Source: Bimastos eiseni (taxonomy: Eukaryota; Annelida; Clitellata; Crassiclitellata; Lumbricidae). Taken from it: a stretch of 64,000 nt of DNA. Every line of letters begins with the position of its first letter. Position 1 is the stretch's first letter. This document shows positions 11,661 to 23,600 of this stretch, piece by piece. The translations under genes were made by a program, and so were the position numbers. The DNA lies in the NCBI GenBank assembly GCA_959347315.1, contig OY365814.1, positions 35,033,146 through 35,097,145 of the forward strand, read 5' to 3'. Under the pieces are notes generated by a model, which was not told the DNA's origin, searched no databases, and saw only the letters and a list, made by a program, of their open reading frames with translations.

Positions 11661-12720
11661 AATAGTTGTCTTGACTCATTGGGCCTAAATAGGATGTCGA
11701 GGGCAACCGAACACTCCACCTTCGATGTTCGCCCCTCGCTCCCTAATTTAAGTACCGTAAGCAGCCAGCTGCCACTATAGGCCCTACAGTTGACATTTCA
11801 GCAGGTGCAATGATCATACGCGCGCACCCATTACGTCACGTCGCGCACACAATAAGCCTCGCCGTGACTCGCAAGGCATGTATTACAATTATTATATATT
11901 TTTGTCCTTGCATTCAAAGTTAAAAGTCGGCGCCTATAACATAGGCCTACACAGCCAGCACAAAGAGAAAAAACGTTAGTTGATAATTATTATTATATTT
12001 AGCTTAATTGTCACGAAACTGAGAGTAGAGGCCAAACACCGGCGGTACACTGTCAATTTTACTAACGATCGATCTAATACTAACCAAGCTCATTTTCATA
12101 TAAAGAAGCTGCTGATGTCATAATTTGATTAGATTACACCCAACTTCAGAATTGGATTAGAGTTTGGCGCAAATATTAACCTATAGACCTACTCAGATCT
12201 ATTTCAATCCCTCAGAATAGGCCTAACATGAGCAAGCCTACCTTCCCAGTCTAAGGCGGAATCGGTTTCTTTCAGGAACAGCAAGACAAGAATCATAAAA
12301 CGGCGACGTGGTAGACTTTTCTGACTGCTCAATTTCAAGAGTCGACCTTCATCGATCTTACGAAATTGTCCTACTCAAAAGTGATTGTCTCTCCGTTCCT
12401 GTGATGTTACCCGCCTGACTCCCAAAGACTAGCACTATAGGGCCTATGTTTCAGTTTAACAACCCGTTTGACAACGAAAGTCAACGGATTTGCATTCCTC
12501 CCTCATCCATGCATGGACTAGTTCCGAAGTTGGTGGGGACTCGGGAGGTGTTAGGGAAGAATATGGATAATTAATAATGGACAGTCGCTCCAGGCAGGGT
12601 CAATTATGTATGTCTATATAGCCTAAATTTATATATACTTGTATATATATATTTTTTCACGTTGAAAAATGTGTCAAAATAATCATTATAACCAAATTAT
12701 CCAATTTCTCTGCAATCTCT
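11661..12720. other. Intergenic, nothing recognised
   Basis: Mixed-composition sequence without a supported gene. It may be unrelated DNA inserted between LINE fragments, because the RT-end pieces on either side (11440-11660 and 12800-12910) could come from one element. Confidence 0.35.
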
Positions 12721-12799
12721 GAAAATATGCGCAAAATCCAAGGGGGCGCACATGCGTCCCCTTGCGACCCTCTGCGGACGCCCATGGCTTCGACGTTCT

Positions 12800-12910
12800 T
12801 CCAACTGGCTGACAGAAGTGGCTTAAGAGGACACAGGTATAAAATCTACAAGAAACCAGAAGGAATTATAAAACAAAGATTCTTCAGCAGCAGGGTGGCG
12901 AATGCATCAT
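12800..12910 (+). mobile_element. LINE 3' coding fragment
   Basis: The frame at 12820-12905 reads RGHRYKIYKKPEGIIKQRFF then SSRVANA, matching the LINE pattern 'RGHS-K--K------R--FFS-RVVN-WN'. The frame then decays. Confidence 0.5.
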
Positions 12911-13247
12911 CAGAGGTGCAAAAAAACCAATATTTAAAAAATCAAAAGTTGGTTTTTGGTTTTATTGAGTCCACACTCTGCTCAGTGACCTGCGTTATAT
13001 TAATTGCTCCGCTACCCAACTGATTCGTTTGCTCAAAAGCCGAACGATGAGCTGAGTTACCCTGCATGCTGTTAAAGCCAGTGCCCTAGCACGAGGACCC
13101 TTGAATGGGCGTGGCACCCATCTCAACCCATCAACCAGGTTAAACGCCATAGGGTGTAGTCCTACTGTTTTTGTCTTCTCTGCCCGAACTTTGACCTTGC
13201 ACTGGAACTGATCCATTAACCAAGCTTTCTCCGACTTACGTAGCATA

Positions 13248-13300
13248 ATAATAATAATAATAATAATTAATAATAATAATAATAATAAAAATGATAATAA
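13248..13300. repeat. (TAA)n microsatellite
   Basis: An AAT/TAA run with a few interruptions, lying between two LINE fragments. Confidence 0.9.
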
Positions 13301-13309
13301 TAACTAGTT

Positions 13310-13480
13310 TTTAGGTTGTTCAGTAGGCTGAGGCCTGTGTGAGAACCACCCCTATGCCATATAGACCTAAGTACAAATCTTAATAGCCCAAGGTCCCTAG
13401 CCGGCCTTGAAGCTGTCTGCACAGAAACCATCCCTTCTTTCAAGTCGTTCCATGCATTCAGGGCTGCAAACATGTTGGTT
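13310..13480 (-). mobile_element. LINE 3' fragment
   Basis: On the minus strand ALNAWNDLKEGMVSVQTA resembles the 'N-WN-LPE-VVSA-SV' end of LINE ORF2 proteins. Short and degraded. Confidence 0.4.
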
Positions 13481-13593
13481 TTTTTGTTATTTCGTTTTTT
13501 GTTTTTTTTAAATAAAATAAAATACGAAAAATGGCAATTTAAACACAAATTTTAATTTAATTTACTACTATTACTTCTATATTAGTAATTGTG

Positions 13594-13657
13594 TGACCCA
13601 AAGACATAAAAAATACATGGGCTTTCTTAGCCCTGTATTTTTTATGTCTTTGGGTCA
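13594..13657. other. Near-perfect 64-nt hairpin
   Basis: The arm beginning GACCCAAAGACATAAA (13595) pairs over 23 bases with the arm ending at 13656. An inner GGGCT/AGCCC stem closes on a five-base loop (TTCTT) with one bulged T. It lies about 600 bp upstream of the first BHMT-like start codon. The size is in the range of a small-RNA precursor, but it could equally be a collapsed inverted duplication of repeat origin. Confidence 0.8.
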
Positions 13658-13854
13658 TTTAGGTTTTTTAGCCTTTATAGACCTTTTAGGTCTCTAACGT
13701 AGGCTGACGCATAGTCGCACACCGGTCACACAATTGGGCCTACGAATAAAAATAGTTGAGGAACACTCATCGGACGTTGTTGAAGCGAATGCTGCGTGAG
13801 ATCTGGTTCCACCGCAGATGATTGTACTGCCGATTAAACGAGGGCGCCAACCAA

Positions 13855-14165
13855 TCTGATGTTGATGGCCTTCTAGAGTCAATGAAGCTTCTGTAGCGCC
13901 TTTGTAGCGACACTGCTGAGCCTGGAAAAGGCGCTATACTTCGAAGAAGAAGGAGTTTATTCGACCGAGGTCTCATCCGCAACGATTAATCAGACGATTG
14001 AGATGAAAGGTTGATGCTTGACTCATTAATCTTTGAAACGTCGAATTCAAAGGCCGATTATCTCAACTCAGACGATCTTAGAAGTCGATCACCAATCAGT
14101 TGGGTCTAACTGATAAGACCCGGACAGACAATAGGCATTCAGTTGTCGAAACGAATTCAGCTACG
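13855..14165 (+). promoter_or_regulatory. Duplicated upstream region of BHMT-like copy 1
   Basis: This stretch is recognisably similar to 20215-20420 ahead of copy 2. Both hold TTTATTCGACCG, GCAACGA-TAAT-CGACGAT and a run of CGA/AGTC motifs in the same order. The duplication therefore carried the 5' flank as well as the gene. It may hold the promoter; no core element is assigned. Confidence 0.5.
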
Positions 14166-14249
14166 AAGACTTGATCAGCCAGAGAAGTTCCAATTGGAAC
14201 AACAAAGAGCGAATTACATCCAGGGAACGTCGTTCTTCTCGCCGTAAAG

Positions 14250-17200
14250 ATGCCAAGCAAAGGTCAGGGTATCTTTCCAATCATCCGTCGGTTCCTCTGA
14301 TTCGATGTCTCACGACAGCAATTTCATTGCCCGAACTCCGAAAGTTCTTTTGCCTCCGAATGTGCTCTTATGTATTATAGGCCTACGAATGCACTCGAGA
14401 TCTGCATGCGTTTGAATACACGCTTGCCGTTGAATACACTCTTACCCCCGTGTGCCCTAATCAGTCATGACCTATAATGCCTTCGAATGCCCTGGTCATG
14501 ATCTGAATGTCCTGGTCTTCGTGGGATTAATCGTAATCGTAATCTCCAAACTTATAAAGCGCCACTTGAAAGCCAAGCGCTCGACACCAGCTCATTCAAG
14601 AGTGCTGCGTCGGAAGAGAAAAGTTGCCCAGACGGTAGTTCGAGAGAGGTTAAAGTTCGATTTCCAGAGGGGAAGGATTCACGCTCCTAATGGTGTGGTA
14701 AACAGGATGAAGAGGAGTGTACCCAGAACCAATCAGGCTTCACTAAAGTGAATGGTGTTTAGTGAAGCCTGATTGGTTGGGACTGAGTTTCATGAAAGGT
14801 AGTCGTTAAGCCGGGAGAAGACAATTCTTTCGGTTTATTAAGATAGATTGGAAGAGTGGAGATTGGACGGTAGTTAGATTTGCTTTTTTAAGATGTGGAA
14901 AGACGAGAGAGTGTTTATAGCATCTGTTGTGTACGATTGTCTTCCTGAAGGTCTTTTGGCTCGTCTTAAGGACAAAGAGAAGGTCATCTGCGCTGAAGGT
15001 TATGTCTTCGAATTCGAGTCACGTGGCTACCTCAAGGCAGGTGCATTCGTTCCGGAAGTCGTCGTCGAACATCCGGATCTTGTTCGAGGTCTTCACGAGG
15101 AATTCGTCCACGCCGGAAGTGACGTTGTCGAAGCTTTTACGGTACGTTCGTCGTCGTCGATATTGACTGAGTTTGTGGTAGAATATATTGTTCCTGTCTC
15201 GACCTACAGGCTGTAGAAAACGGAGATGTATTTGTTATATATACATGCATATAATGTATGTATGCCAAGTTACTAATAGCTAATGACCTCTAATCCTGAG
15301 GTTGGCGTTGTTACAATGCGATAACACTCATGCTTCGAAACACCATTGTGTGAATTGAAGTTATATTGACTGTAGGCCTATTTATGTTGGTGGTGTGCAT
15401 TCGTGGTAGATAGGAATATTGCGGCATTATATGACTTTTTGTCATCTGTGGTTCTAGTATTACGGGCATCGAGAGAAGCTGCGGCTGATCGGAAGAGAAG
15501 CGGAACTGGAACAGTTCAACCGGAACGCCTTGAAGATTGCTCGGAAGGTGGCTGATGAGACAGGAACACTGATGGCAGGCAACATCTGCAACACAACCAT
15601 CTTCAAGCCAAATGATAAACGATCCGAGGAGAAGATCAGGGACTTATTCAAGGTCAGAGACGGATTCATTAAAAGTAACGGTGGTTCATTCAAGGTCACT
15701 GTGATTAATTCAAGGTGAGGGCGATTTAATCAAGAATATGGCGATTCGTTCAAGGTCACGGTGATTCATTCAAAGTCACAGTGATTCATTCAAGATCAGG
15801 GCGATTCATTCAAGGTCAGGGCGATATGTTTATGGCCGAATCATGCATTCGAGGACTGTATTCAAGGTTGGGGTTTTAAGGAATCACTGTTAATTGGTTG
15901 ATTCAAAGTCAATCTTAAATTGAATTGTGGGATTTAATTCGGATATTTCTAAGATTCAGACAAAGAACAGGTATAGAAAAACAAAGAAGCAGACAAAGAA
16001 GCAGACATTGTATAAAGGGTCTGACATAAGTTCACGTATAGCCCGTGTAATAGACGCATATGTTTCTGTGCATGGCTGTGTGAATGTATGTTCGGGTCTG
16101 TGTGTGTGTGTATAGGAGCAAGTGCAGTGGGCAGTTGAAGAGAAGGCGGACTTCATAATTGGAGAAACGTTTTCTGATCTGGGAGAAGCGATGTTAGCTC
16201 TTCAGTCGATCCAACAACACGGAAACGGTTTATAATATTATATAAAATACACTGCTCACTCTTTTCATATCTCATATATATATATATATATTTATACATA
16301 TTTAATATATATATATCATCAACCGTCTAATATTTATATATGTGTGTGCATGATCTTCGTCTGTATCTCTTAACCTATAACGCATTTCAAACCTTCCATA
16401 CGTCATTGATCTACTCCCTCATCATCACATCTGTCTCTATCTCAGTCTCCAATCACATAATCCTCTCTGAAATTCTGCAATGATTATAGAACAAGCTGCC
16501 GCAAGACTCAATGAACACGGACAAACCATACATCACGCAACGACCCTGCCTGTATGAAGGCTGCAGTGAACACTTCGAACATTGTTTAGCAGATTTCTGA
16601 ATTCGTAATGAGAGGTGATGTAATCTGACACTGAAAATTGCAATTATATGAGTAAGGTTAAATATACTGAAACGAATATCTAAAGTTCCATTTATAGGAT
16701 ACACTCCTCTCCATCGCCTTCTCATTATTTGTCGGATGTTTTATAAACAGGTCTTCCAGCTGTCGTGACAATGATTCCAACATCGACCAGGAAGACAATG
16801 GAGGGAATTCCTTTGGGTGTCGCCCTACGACGCCTCGAGGAATCAGGGGCAGCGGTGGTTGGGCTGAACTGCTACCAGGGTCCAGACACGATCCTCTCTC
16901 TCGTCAGGGAGGTCCGAAAGGAATGCCAGGGTCCGATCGCTTGTCTTCCCTCGCCCTACAGAGCCAGCCCAGAAGACGGACCATCATTCATGGACCTTCG
17001 CAACCCTAAGACAGGTCCAAGAAAACAATTCCACACACTTATCAGCATCATCATTGTCATCGTCTTCATCGTCGTCGTCGTCATCATCATCTTCGTCATC
17101 ATCATCATCACGATCATGTCATCGTCTTCGTTATTAATATGCTCATTTGGTAGCTACAGTCCCTCCTGTGCATCTTCTCCACTCGTCTGTGTCCTGAGCC

Positions 17201-17756
17201 ATGGAGCGTCTCATCCTCGTACCACGACATCTCCTCTCATGTCTCTCCGGATGTCGGAGCCAGTCCCAAGCCAGAACCAAGGAGGAGGGTTCGACGGTGG
17301 GCTTCGACCCACAAGAGTAAAACAAACACTTGTCATAGAAACAATGAAATAATGATGAATACAAATATAAAGAAGCAGAATTAAAATTAAAATAATAATT
17401 ATGATAATGACAATGAATTTTAATGATCATTGTTATGATGATGATGTGCAGGTCAGAAGTCGTTTCCCGGTGACCTTGACTACTGGCGTTGTCCTCGCAG
17501 CCAGATAACTGAGTTGACGAAGGAGTTGGTTGCCATAGGAGTCGACTATCTGGGGCTCTGTTGTGGCAACCAGGCCCACTACACCCGCGCCATGAGCGAA
17601 GCCCTCGGCCGCCGACCCCCCGCAAGCAAATACTCCCCAGACATGACGCAGCACTTCTCCAAACTGACGGACGAAGAACACGTCTGGACGCAGAGCAGCT
17701 ACGATAAGCTGACGGGAAAACTACAACCACCCATCGAACAACAGGCAACGAAATGA
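14250..17756 (+). CDS. Betaine-homocysteine S-methyltransferase-like protein, copy 1, six exons, 359 aa
   Basis: Exons are 14250-14262, 14951-15141, 15458-15652, 16116-16227, 16751-17014 and 17452-17756; all phases agree. The 13-bp first exon (ATGCCAAGCAAAG) gives MPSKG and joins [15 protein letters not shown] enzymes move a methyl group from betaine to homocysteine, making methionine and dimethylglycine, in the cytosol. The TIM-barrel zinc ligands are present: Cys211 in GLNCYQGP and Cys295-Cys296 in [40 protein letters not shown] and [10 protein letters not shown] also match the family. The protein lacks the C-terminal extension of the 406-aa vertebrate enzyme, as in other invertebrate BHMT-like proteins, so the substrate is inferred. 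Donors are unusual: GTCAGG, GTACGT, GTCAGA, GTTTAT and GTCCAA. Confidence 0.93.
14467..14890. mobile_element. LINE-derived sequence in intron 1 of BHMT-like copy 1
   Basis: Copy 2 has only a 390-bp intron 1, while copy 1 has 688 bp. The extra DNA includes the TAATCGTAATCGTAATCTCC and TTATAAAGCGCC motifs also found at 22850-22890 next to a LINE 3' end, and a CCGGGAGAAGACAAT motif resembling the LINE at 24960. It also holds the 21-bp perfect hairpin. Confidence 0.45.
14727..14778. other. Perfect 21-bp inverted repeat with 10-nt loop
   Basis: AACCAATCAGGCTTCACTAAA at 14727 (21 bases, ending 14747) is followed after ten bases by its exact inverse complement at 14758-14778. It lies in intron 1 of BHMT-like copy 1, inside LINE-like DNA, and is missing from copy 2. 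Confidence 0.85.
15645..15870 (+). repeat. Degenerate ~18-21 bp repeat built on the exon 3 donor site
   Basis: The exon/intron junction TTATTCAAG|GTCAGAGA is echoed downstream as TTCAAGGT at about 15690, 15710, 15750, 15805 and 15865, with TTCAAAGTC and TTCAAGATC variants between. Copy 2 has a shorter version (21712-21790). Each full echo is a potential 5' splice site. Confidence 0.75.
16240..16330. repeat. TA-rich microsatellite in BHMT-like copy 1 intron 4
   Basis: ATATAT runs with a few interruptions immediately downstream of exon 4. Confidence 0.7.
16380..16625 (+). mobile_element. Short LINE 3' scrap in intron 4 of copy 1
   Basis: CTCTGAAATTCTGCAATGA followed by ACAAGCTGCCGCAAGACTCA resembles the SLKFCN...KLPQ region of the L2-like family at 35600. 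The frame is broken. Confidence 0.35.
17038..17125. repeat. (GTC/ATC)n trinucleotide tract
   Basis: CATCATCAT/GTCGTC run immediately after the exon 5 donor. Copy 2 has a comparable (GAT)n tract before exon 6. Confidence 0.75.
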
Positions 17757-17850
17757 TAGACAACCGAGCAATTCGTGGTTGTCCGAAATGTTGTTGGTAG
17801 AATCTAGTTTTTAGCTTTCAGTCATTTGTTTTAAACTGATCAAATAAATA
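17757..17850 (+). promoter_or_regulatory. 3' UTR start with small stem-loop and AATAAA
   Basis: GACAACC-GAGCAATTCGT-GGTTGTC forms a 7-bp stem right after the stop codon and is conserved in copy 2 (28733 on). AATAAA follows at 17843 in copy 1. Confidence 0.45.
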
Positions 17851-17879
17851 CATTATGTTGAACAAGTTCTTTAAATCAA

Positions 17880-19430
17880 CTTATTGTCAATTGATGCCAT
17901 TGTCTCATATATCACTAAACAGGTTGTTTAATTGACATTGTTGAAATAGTTTGTGAGATTGAGTTATTATTTTATAAGCGCAATTGCAGGGAGCTATAGG
18001 TGGAAATAATCGCCAGATCATTTTATTAGCATTTTCCAGGAATTTAGCGTCATTTTTAACATCAAAATAAATGAATTCGTTTTCACCAAAAACGACTGTT
18101 CGTCTAGTTAGACTTTAAAGTGTATGTGGCTTTGTCCGTCTTTGTCTGTCTGTGTCTTGGTGTGTCTGTCTATCTGTCTGGGTGAAGATATCTAGTGAAT
18201 CGTCGTCTAAAAACAGCATATTTTCATATATTATTTCTATAACCTGAACATGATTAACCTAAACATGATTAAGCTGAACATGGAATAATGTCCTTGTAAT
18301 TCCTGCCCGATCCTTTATCCTCCTGTGTCACTCCATTCAGCTTGGATACTATTACTTCCACGCCTTCCACAAACCTTAACCCCCCCCCCCAATCGACAGG
18401 CTGGCGGTCACCCCAAACATTGAGTGCCCTTAACCTATTGCCTGTGGTTGCAAGTCCTCTGGTTGGCCTGTGTCTGTATCTCTCAACCTGAGCACGTTTG
18501 TATCGGTGTATATCCCTGCAGCTCAGTCTCAATGTCTCTGTATCTCATTCTATGTATCCTTGTCTGATGATGTCTAAAAGCCGGTGGACCTGTCTCCAGT
18601 CGAACACATGTTGTTGATTAGCTCCACCCAACTTTATTATTGGTTTGCTTAAAAAGCCTGAGCAAAGGCAAGGATTGGTCTGACCTTCGAGTCATCTGAT
18701 CCAGTTCTAGCGCGATCTATAGACATGTGAACCTTAAAGGGTGTGACACTAACTCAAAATTGGAGCGCTAGTGAAGGATCTCGCCCGGTGGATTAATGGA
18801 TGAATAGAATGCATGCAAACGTAGGTCCTACACATGGATGGATATCAAAGAGAAAATATGACTTTTGAAGGAAGGAATATTGGATAATGTAATTAAGTAT
18901 AATGTCGATGTAGGTCGCAGACTTTAAAAATCAAGTAAACTATGTCAAAAATTAGAGTCGTTCAGACCGACGAAATTACCCGACTGAAAATATGTCTGGA
19001 TATTAAAGGATGAAGATAATTGAGGGTGTTGGAACTCAAACAGTTGGTATAGATGATTGGAGTCAGTATCATTATGGTACACTTGAATATGGCAGACATA
19101 ATCCCTTCTCCCTTGGGAATTCGGGAGATGAAATGGATACATACGCAGACAAACGCACATATTAGACGGTAGGACATATGCTAACAGGCACAAGTACATT
19201 GGCACGGGCAAGGACAGGCAGACAAGCGCACCAGTAAGCAGGTCAACAGTCAAACTAGGTCAGGGTTTGGGTGAAGAAAGAAACCAAAAACAGAATTGCA
19301 ATTTATATATTAAGTGTTTCGGACGTGGGAGTAGGATCCGTGAAATAGCGAACATAGAGGCCTTCACCTCCACCACGAAGACAAGGCATTTGTTGACTTA
19401 TATTTCACCATTTATGATAAAATATTTCAA
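17880..19430. other. Intergenic between the two BHMT-like copies
   Basis: Moderately AT-rich DNA with a CTGTCTGT scrap near 18140 and a (C)11 run near 18380. No gene or element is supported. Confidence 0.4.
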
Positions 19431-19439
19431 CTGCTACAA

Positions 19440-19880
19440 ATAAGCGGAACTATCTAACAACGCGGACTAGAAGATGAGTGACCAGCGGCATTGATCGCAG
19501 TGAAAGAGAGTGAAGAAAGGTATGAACTGATCCAAGATAGGGCAGTGCCAAAGATTCCGAATGCAGAGGAAAGGCTCTTGATAAGAATTGCATGATCTAT
19601 GGGGATTTTATGATGTCGATGGTGGCAGAAATGTTTAAGAGACACAAGCAAGAGACTTCTTGACAACCTATCGCCATGACAAGTTTGTTGTAATAGTGAG
19701 GTGATGAGTGCTTCAGTAGAGTGATCAATGATGTCTGGTGTACACAGATTGATTTGGGTTCAGGAGATAGTTTGAGGTTAGGAAGCCGTTGAGACGAAAG
19801 AGCACAACCCGTTCCGAGAACTTGGTTAAGGAAGAGAGATTTGAAATTGAATGGCAGTTGGTAATCAAGATAACAGTGAT
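19440..19880 (-). mobile_element. LINE reverse-transcriptase fragment
   Basis: The minus strand reads DHAILIKSLSSAFGIFGTAL then SWISSYLSSL, the RT-domain pattern 'D--IL---L---FG--G-AL-W--SYL'. Upstream in the element there is a related 'STE---S' region with frame breaks. Truncated at both ends. Confidence 0.65.
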
Positions 19881-20214
19881 ATAGAGTGGCGGAGTTCGTT
19901 AAAACTTACAATATTTAGTTCAATTACACCTTAATTTTCACATGGGATATACGCTGGAGCAGAAGTGTCCTGAATCGGGAGCCTATAATTGCAGGCTGTC
20001 ATGCTACAGGCACCGTGCGCCCCTGGACTGCCACGTACTATATGCCTGTCATGGGCGTCTACCTCGGCACACATTCGCTGGAGCTGACTGATAAAAATTT
20101 ATTTAACGACGCATCAATAACGAGGAGCCTCCAGTCCACCTTATTTATACGGCTCTGAGTGTACGCTATTGTACTGACGATGTCGATGGACTGCAGCGTG
20201 TATCCGTAAAGTCT

Positions 20215-20610
20215 ATAATTTCTGTAGCACCTTTTAAGGACCTCGCATTTGGAGGAGGTTTATTCGACCGAAATTTCGTGCGCAACGACTAATCCGACGA
20301 TGGATGTGAAAGGTCAAGGTTCAACTCATTTGTCTTTGATTGTATGTCATACGTCGAAGTCAAAGTCTGATATATCTGAACGCAGACAAACTCATAAGTT
20401 GATCAACTGATTAGTTCAAGACAGAACGTTGTACAAGGGTTGTAGAAAAAGAGATTTCGTGTCTTGCAATTCAGCATTTGAAACGAATTCTACATAAACG
20501 TTTGTTGCACCGGCTACGAGGACTTGATCCACTACAGCGCTTCCAGCGAAAATCCAGGGTATCACATAGGGCAAATTACATCCAGGGGACGCCGTGGTTC
20601 TTCTGATCGA
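20215..20610 (+). promoter_or_regulatory. Duplicated upstream region of BHMT-like copy 2
   Basis: Counterpart of 13855-14165 ahead of copy 1, more diverged than the exons. It is followed by the GCAAATTACATCCAGGGGAC motif also found right before the start codon of copy 1. Confidence 0.5.
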
Positions 20611-20614
20611 AAAG

Positions 20615-23600
20615 ATGCCCAGCAAAGGTCAGAGTCTCGATCATTTTAATCATCATTCGTCTGGTTTTCTGGTTGAATGCCTCACTACAACAATTTCATT
20701 GTTCTAACTCTGAATGCACGTTTACTTTCGAATGCAGTGCACTCCTGCCTTCGAATAGATTCTTGCATTCGAATGCGCTGTAATGCACCTTAGAATACAT
20801 CTGTAACCTTGGCATTGAATGCGCTCCTGCATCCTTCATGCTTTCGAATGCCTGTCGGTTTGAACATCGTTTTGCCATTTGAATTTTCTAGTATTGTCCT
20901 TATTCAATGTCCTATTCTTGCCTTCGAATGTCCTATTATTACATTTCTTGCCTTCGACTGCATAGTATTATACCTAGACTTGACTTGCATCTGTTGTGTA
21001 CAATTGTGTTCCTGAAGGTCTTTTGGCTCGTCTCAAGGACAAAGAGAAAGTCATCTGCGCTGAAGGTTATCTCTTTGAATTCGAGTCACGTGGCTACCTC
21101 AAGGCAGGTGCATTCGTTCCGGAAGTCGTCGTCGAACATCCGGATCTTGTTCGAGGTCTTCACGAGGAATTCGTCCATGCCGGAAGTGACGTTGTCGAAG
21201 CTTTTACGGTATGGTCGTGACTCGTTGCTACCATGGACACATTGACGCAGGTTTTGGTAAGGCAGTCTCAACTAAAAGACTCCATATGTAGTTTAAATCC
21301 ATGGATTAAAATATGCATGTGCTTTTTAGCATATGTCTCGATTTTAATGACAGATTATCGAGATGCTAAACGCAGCGCTTGCTTATAACATTGCGAGTAC
21401 TGTGTAGACTGTAGACACTGCAGAGGTTCTCAGTCAATGGTTGCAGGCCCTTAGCACCTATGCACCGTTCGCACAACAGTAAGACTGACGGCGCTATATG
21501 ATTATTTGTCATCTGTGGTTCTAGTATTACGGGCATCGAGAGAAGCTGCGGCTGATCGGAAGAGAAGCGGAACTGGAACAGTTAAACCGGAACGCCTTGA
21601 AGATTGCTCGGAAGGTGGCTGATGAGACAGGAACACTGATGGCAGGCAACATCTGCAACACAACCATCTTCAAGCCAAATGATAAACGATCCGAGGAGAA
21701 GATCAGGGATTTATTCAAGGTCAGAGATGGATTTATTCAAAGCCAGGGTAATTGATTCAAGGTCAGGGCGGTATGTTCAAGGTCGAATCATGCTTTCAAT
21801 AACTGCATGATGTATTCAAAGTTGAGGTTTAAAAGAATTAAGGTTAAATGGATTTATTCAAAGTCAGGGTTAAACTGAAGGGCATGATAGCATTCAGGTA
21901 TTTTTTTAAGACTGAGACAAAGAAACAGACAAAGATTCAAAGAAAGATACAAACGTGAAGTGGTTGAAGTAACACATCTACTAAACGCAAATTGAGAAAT
22001 TTGACAATGTGGATCCACAATATACTTATTGAACCCTTGCAAATACCCTTTAATCGAGCTGGAACCTCTCTTAGCGGCTCTGAGGACTGGAAGGGTATGT
22101 GAATATGTGTCCTCATGGGTGTATCATGTATGCATGTATGTGTGTGTGTGTGTGTTTGTGCAGGAGCAAGTGCAGTGGGCAGTTGAAGAGAAGGCGGACT
22201 TCATCGTCGGAGAAACGTTTTGTGATCTGGGAGAAGCGATGTTGGCTCTTCAGGCCATACAACAATACGGAAACGGTTTATAATTTTATACACTGATCTC
22301 TCACTCTTTTCATATATCATATAATTTTATATTAATACATATTTAACTTTATATGTTACCAAATATTTATCAACCGGAGGCTATTTTTGCATGTAATAGA
22401 TATTTATATGATGAGATTTGTAATCAATGAGAAGAAGCATTTTTGTTGTTGAGACAGCGGAGAGACGATCCTCTCCTCAATCCTCATTATTACCTTCAGC
22501 GAACACAAGCCACACGGTCGGCATAGCTAGAGAAATACTTATCTCGATGATAGGCAATTAAGTCTCAATAAACAAATGAAGATTTTGGCCCCGCCTTAAC
22601 TGTTGAGTCAGTGTTGACACATGTTGAAAAGGCAGCATTTATCTCGACCAACCCTGGTCATCGGTCGCATGGATCTGCCGTGTCTTATAAACCATGGACA
22701 CCGACTCTTTTACCAATCCTATGGTCCTTCGGTACTCGTCTTGGTCAACCCTTGGTTGTAAGTCACATTGACTAGTCCCTTTCGGACAAGTGCTCATACG
22801 CTTGCGGCTTGCCTACACGCGAGTAGGCCTACATCCAACAGTGTAAGCCTTGTGTATCGTAATCGTAATCTCGACATTTCTACAGCGCTCCCAGAAGCGA
22901 AGTCACGGGAAACAGCTTATTCACAGGCGCTTAACCAAAATAAAACCGATCGGCAGGGGTCAAAATACAGAGAGTCGGGCAAGCAGACGGCTAAGGTAAA
23001 TGGTGTTTGGAGTTGAAACGGCGAGGGAGATAGGACGAAGAGGAGGAATCAGGATATATGATTTGCCAAAAAACTGTTTTGGGTTGTGAGTGAAAAACCT
23101 GTGGGGAGAGAGCAAGAGGTGAGGTATTTTTGAGTTCGTAGGACGAATCGGATATTTGTCTTAATGCTGGAGGGAGTTTGTTCCAAAGAGACGGGACAGC
23201 AATGGCTATGGAGCGATTTGCAAATTTGAGTGATGAAGTGACGGGAGGGCGAAGTAGTGTGAGGGTGGAAGAGGAACGAGTTGAACGATGTGGCTGAATC
23301 AATTCAATTCAATTGTTTCAATTAAATCTCGTTTATTGCAGCCATAGCAAACGGTACATGCAGTTAACAAACAATACAGATTATAAACTATAGGCTACAG
23401 AAGGCACCCCAAAAGGGATCGAAATCCCGCTAGCAGGGACACCCAAGTAGCTGAAATTAGCAAGAGGAAAAAGAAATAAGATAGCCGTCAATCCGAACTC
23501 TAGAGGGCTAGGATCATCGAAACAATTAGACAGTCATAAACGCAAATAAGTTACCAACTAACCCTCAGGACCAAACAGAATTTTAAAAAATTAACTTAAC

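Noticed and set aside
14893..14950. ATG at 14893 as the BHMT-like copy 1 start
   Set aside because: The upstream codons are not shared with copy 2. The 13-bp exon ATGCCAAGCAAAG is present in both copies and joins in phase to give a family-like start.
17143..17763. Minus-strand 206-codon frame over BHMT-like exon 6
   Set aside because: Shadow of the real exon; the same shadow occurs in copy 2.
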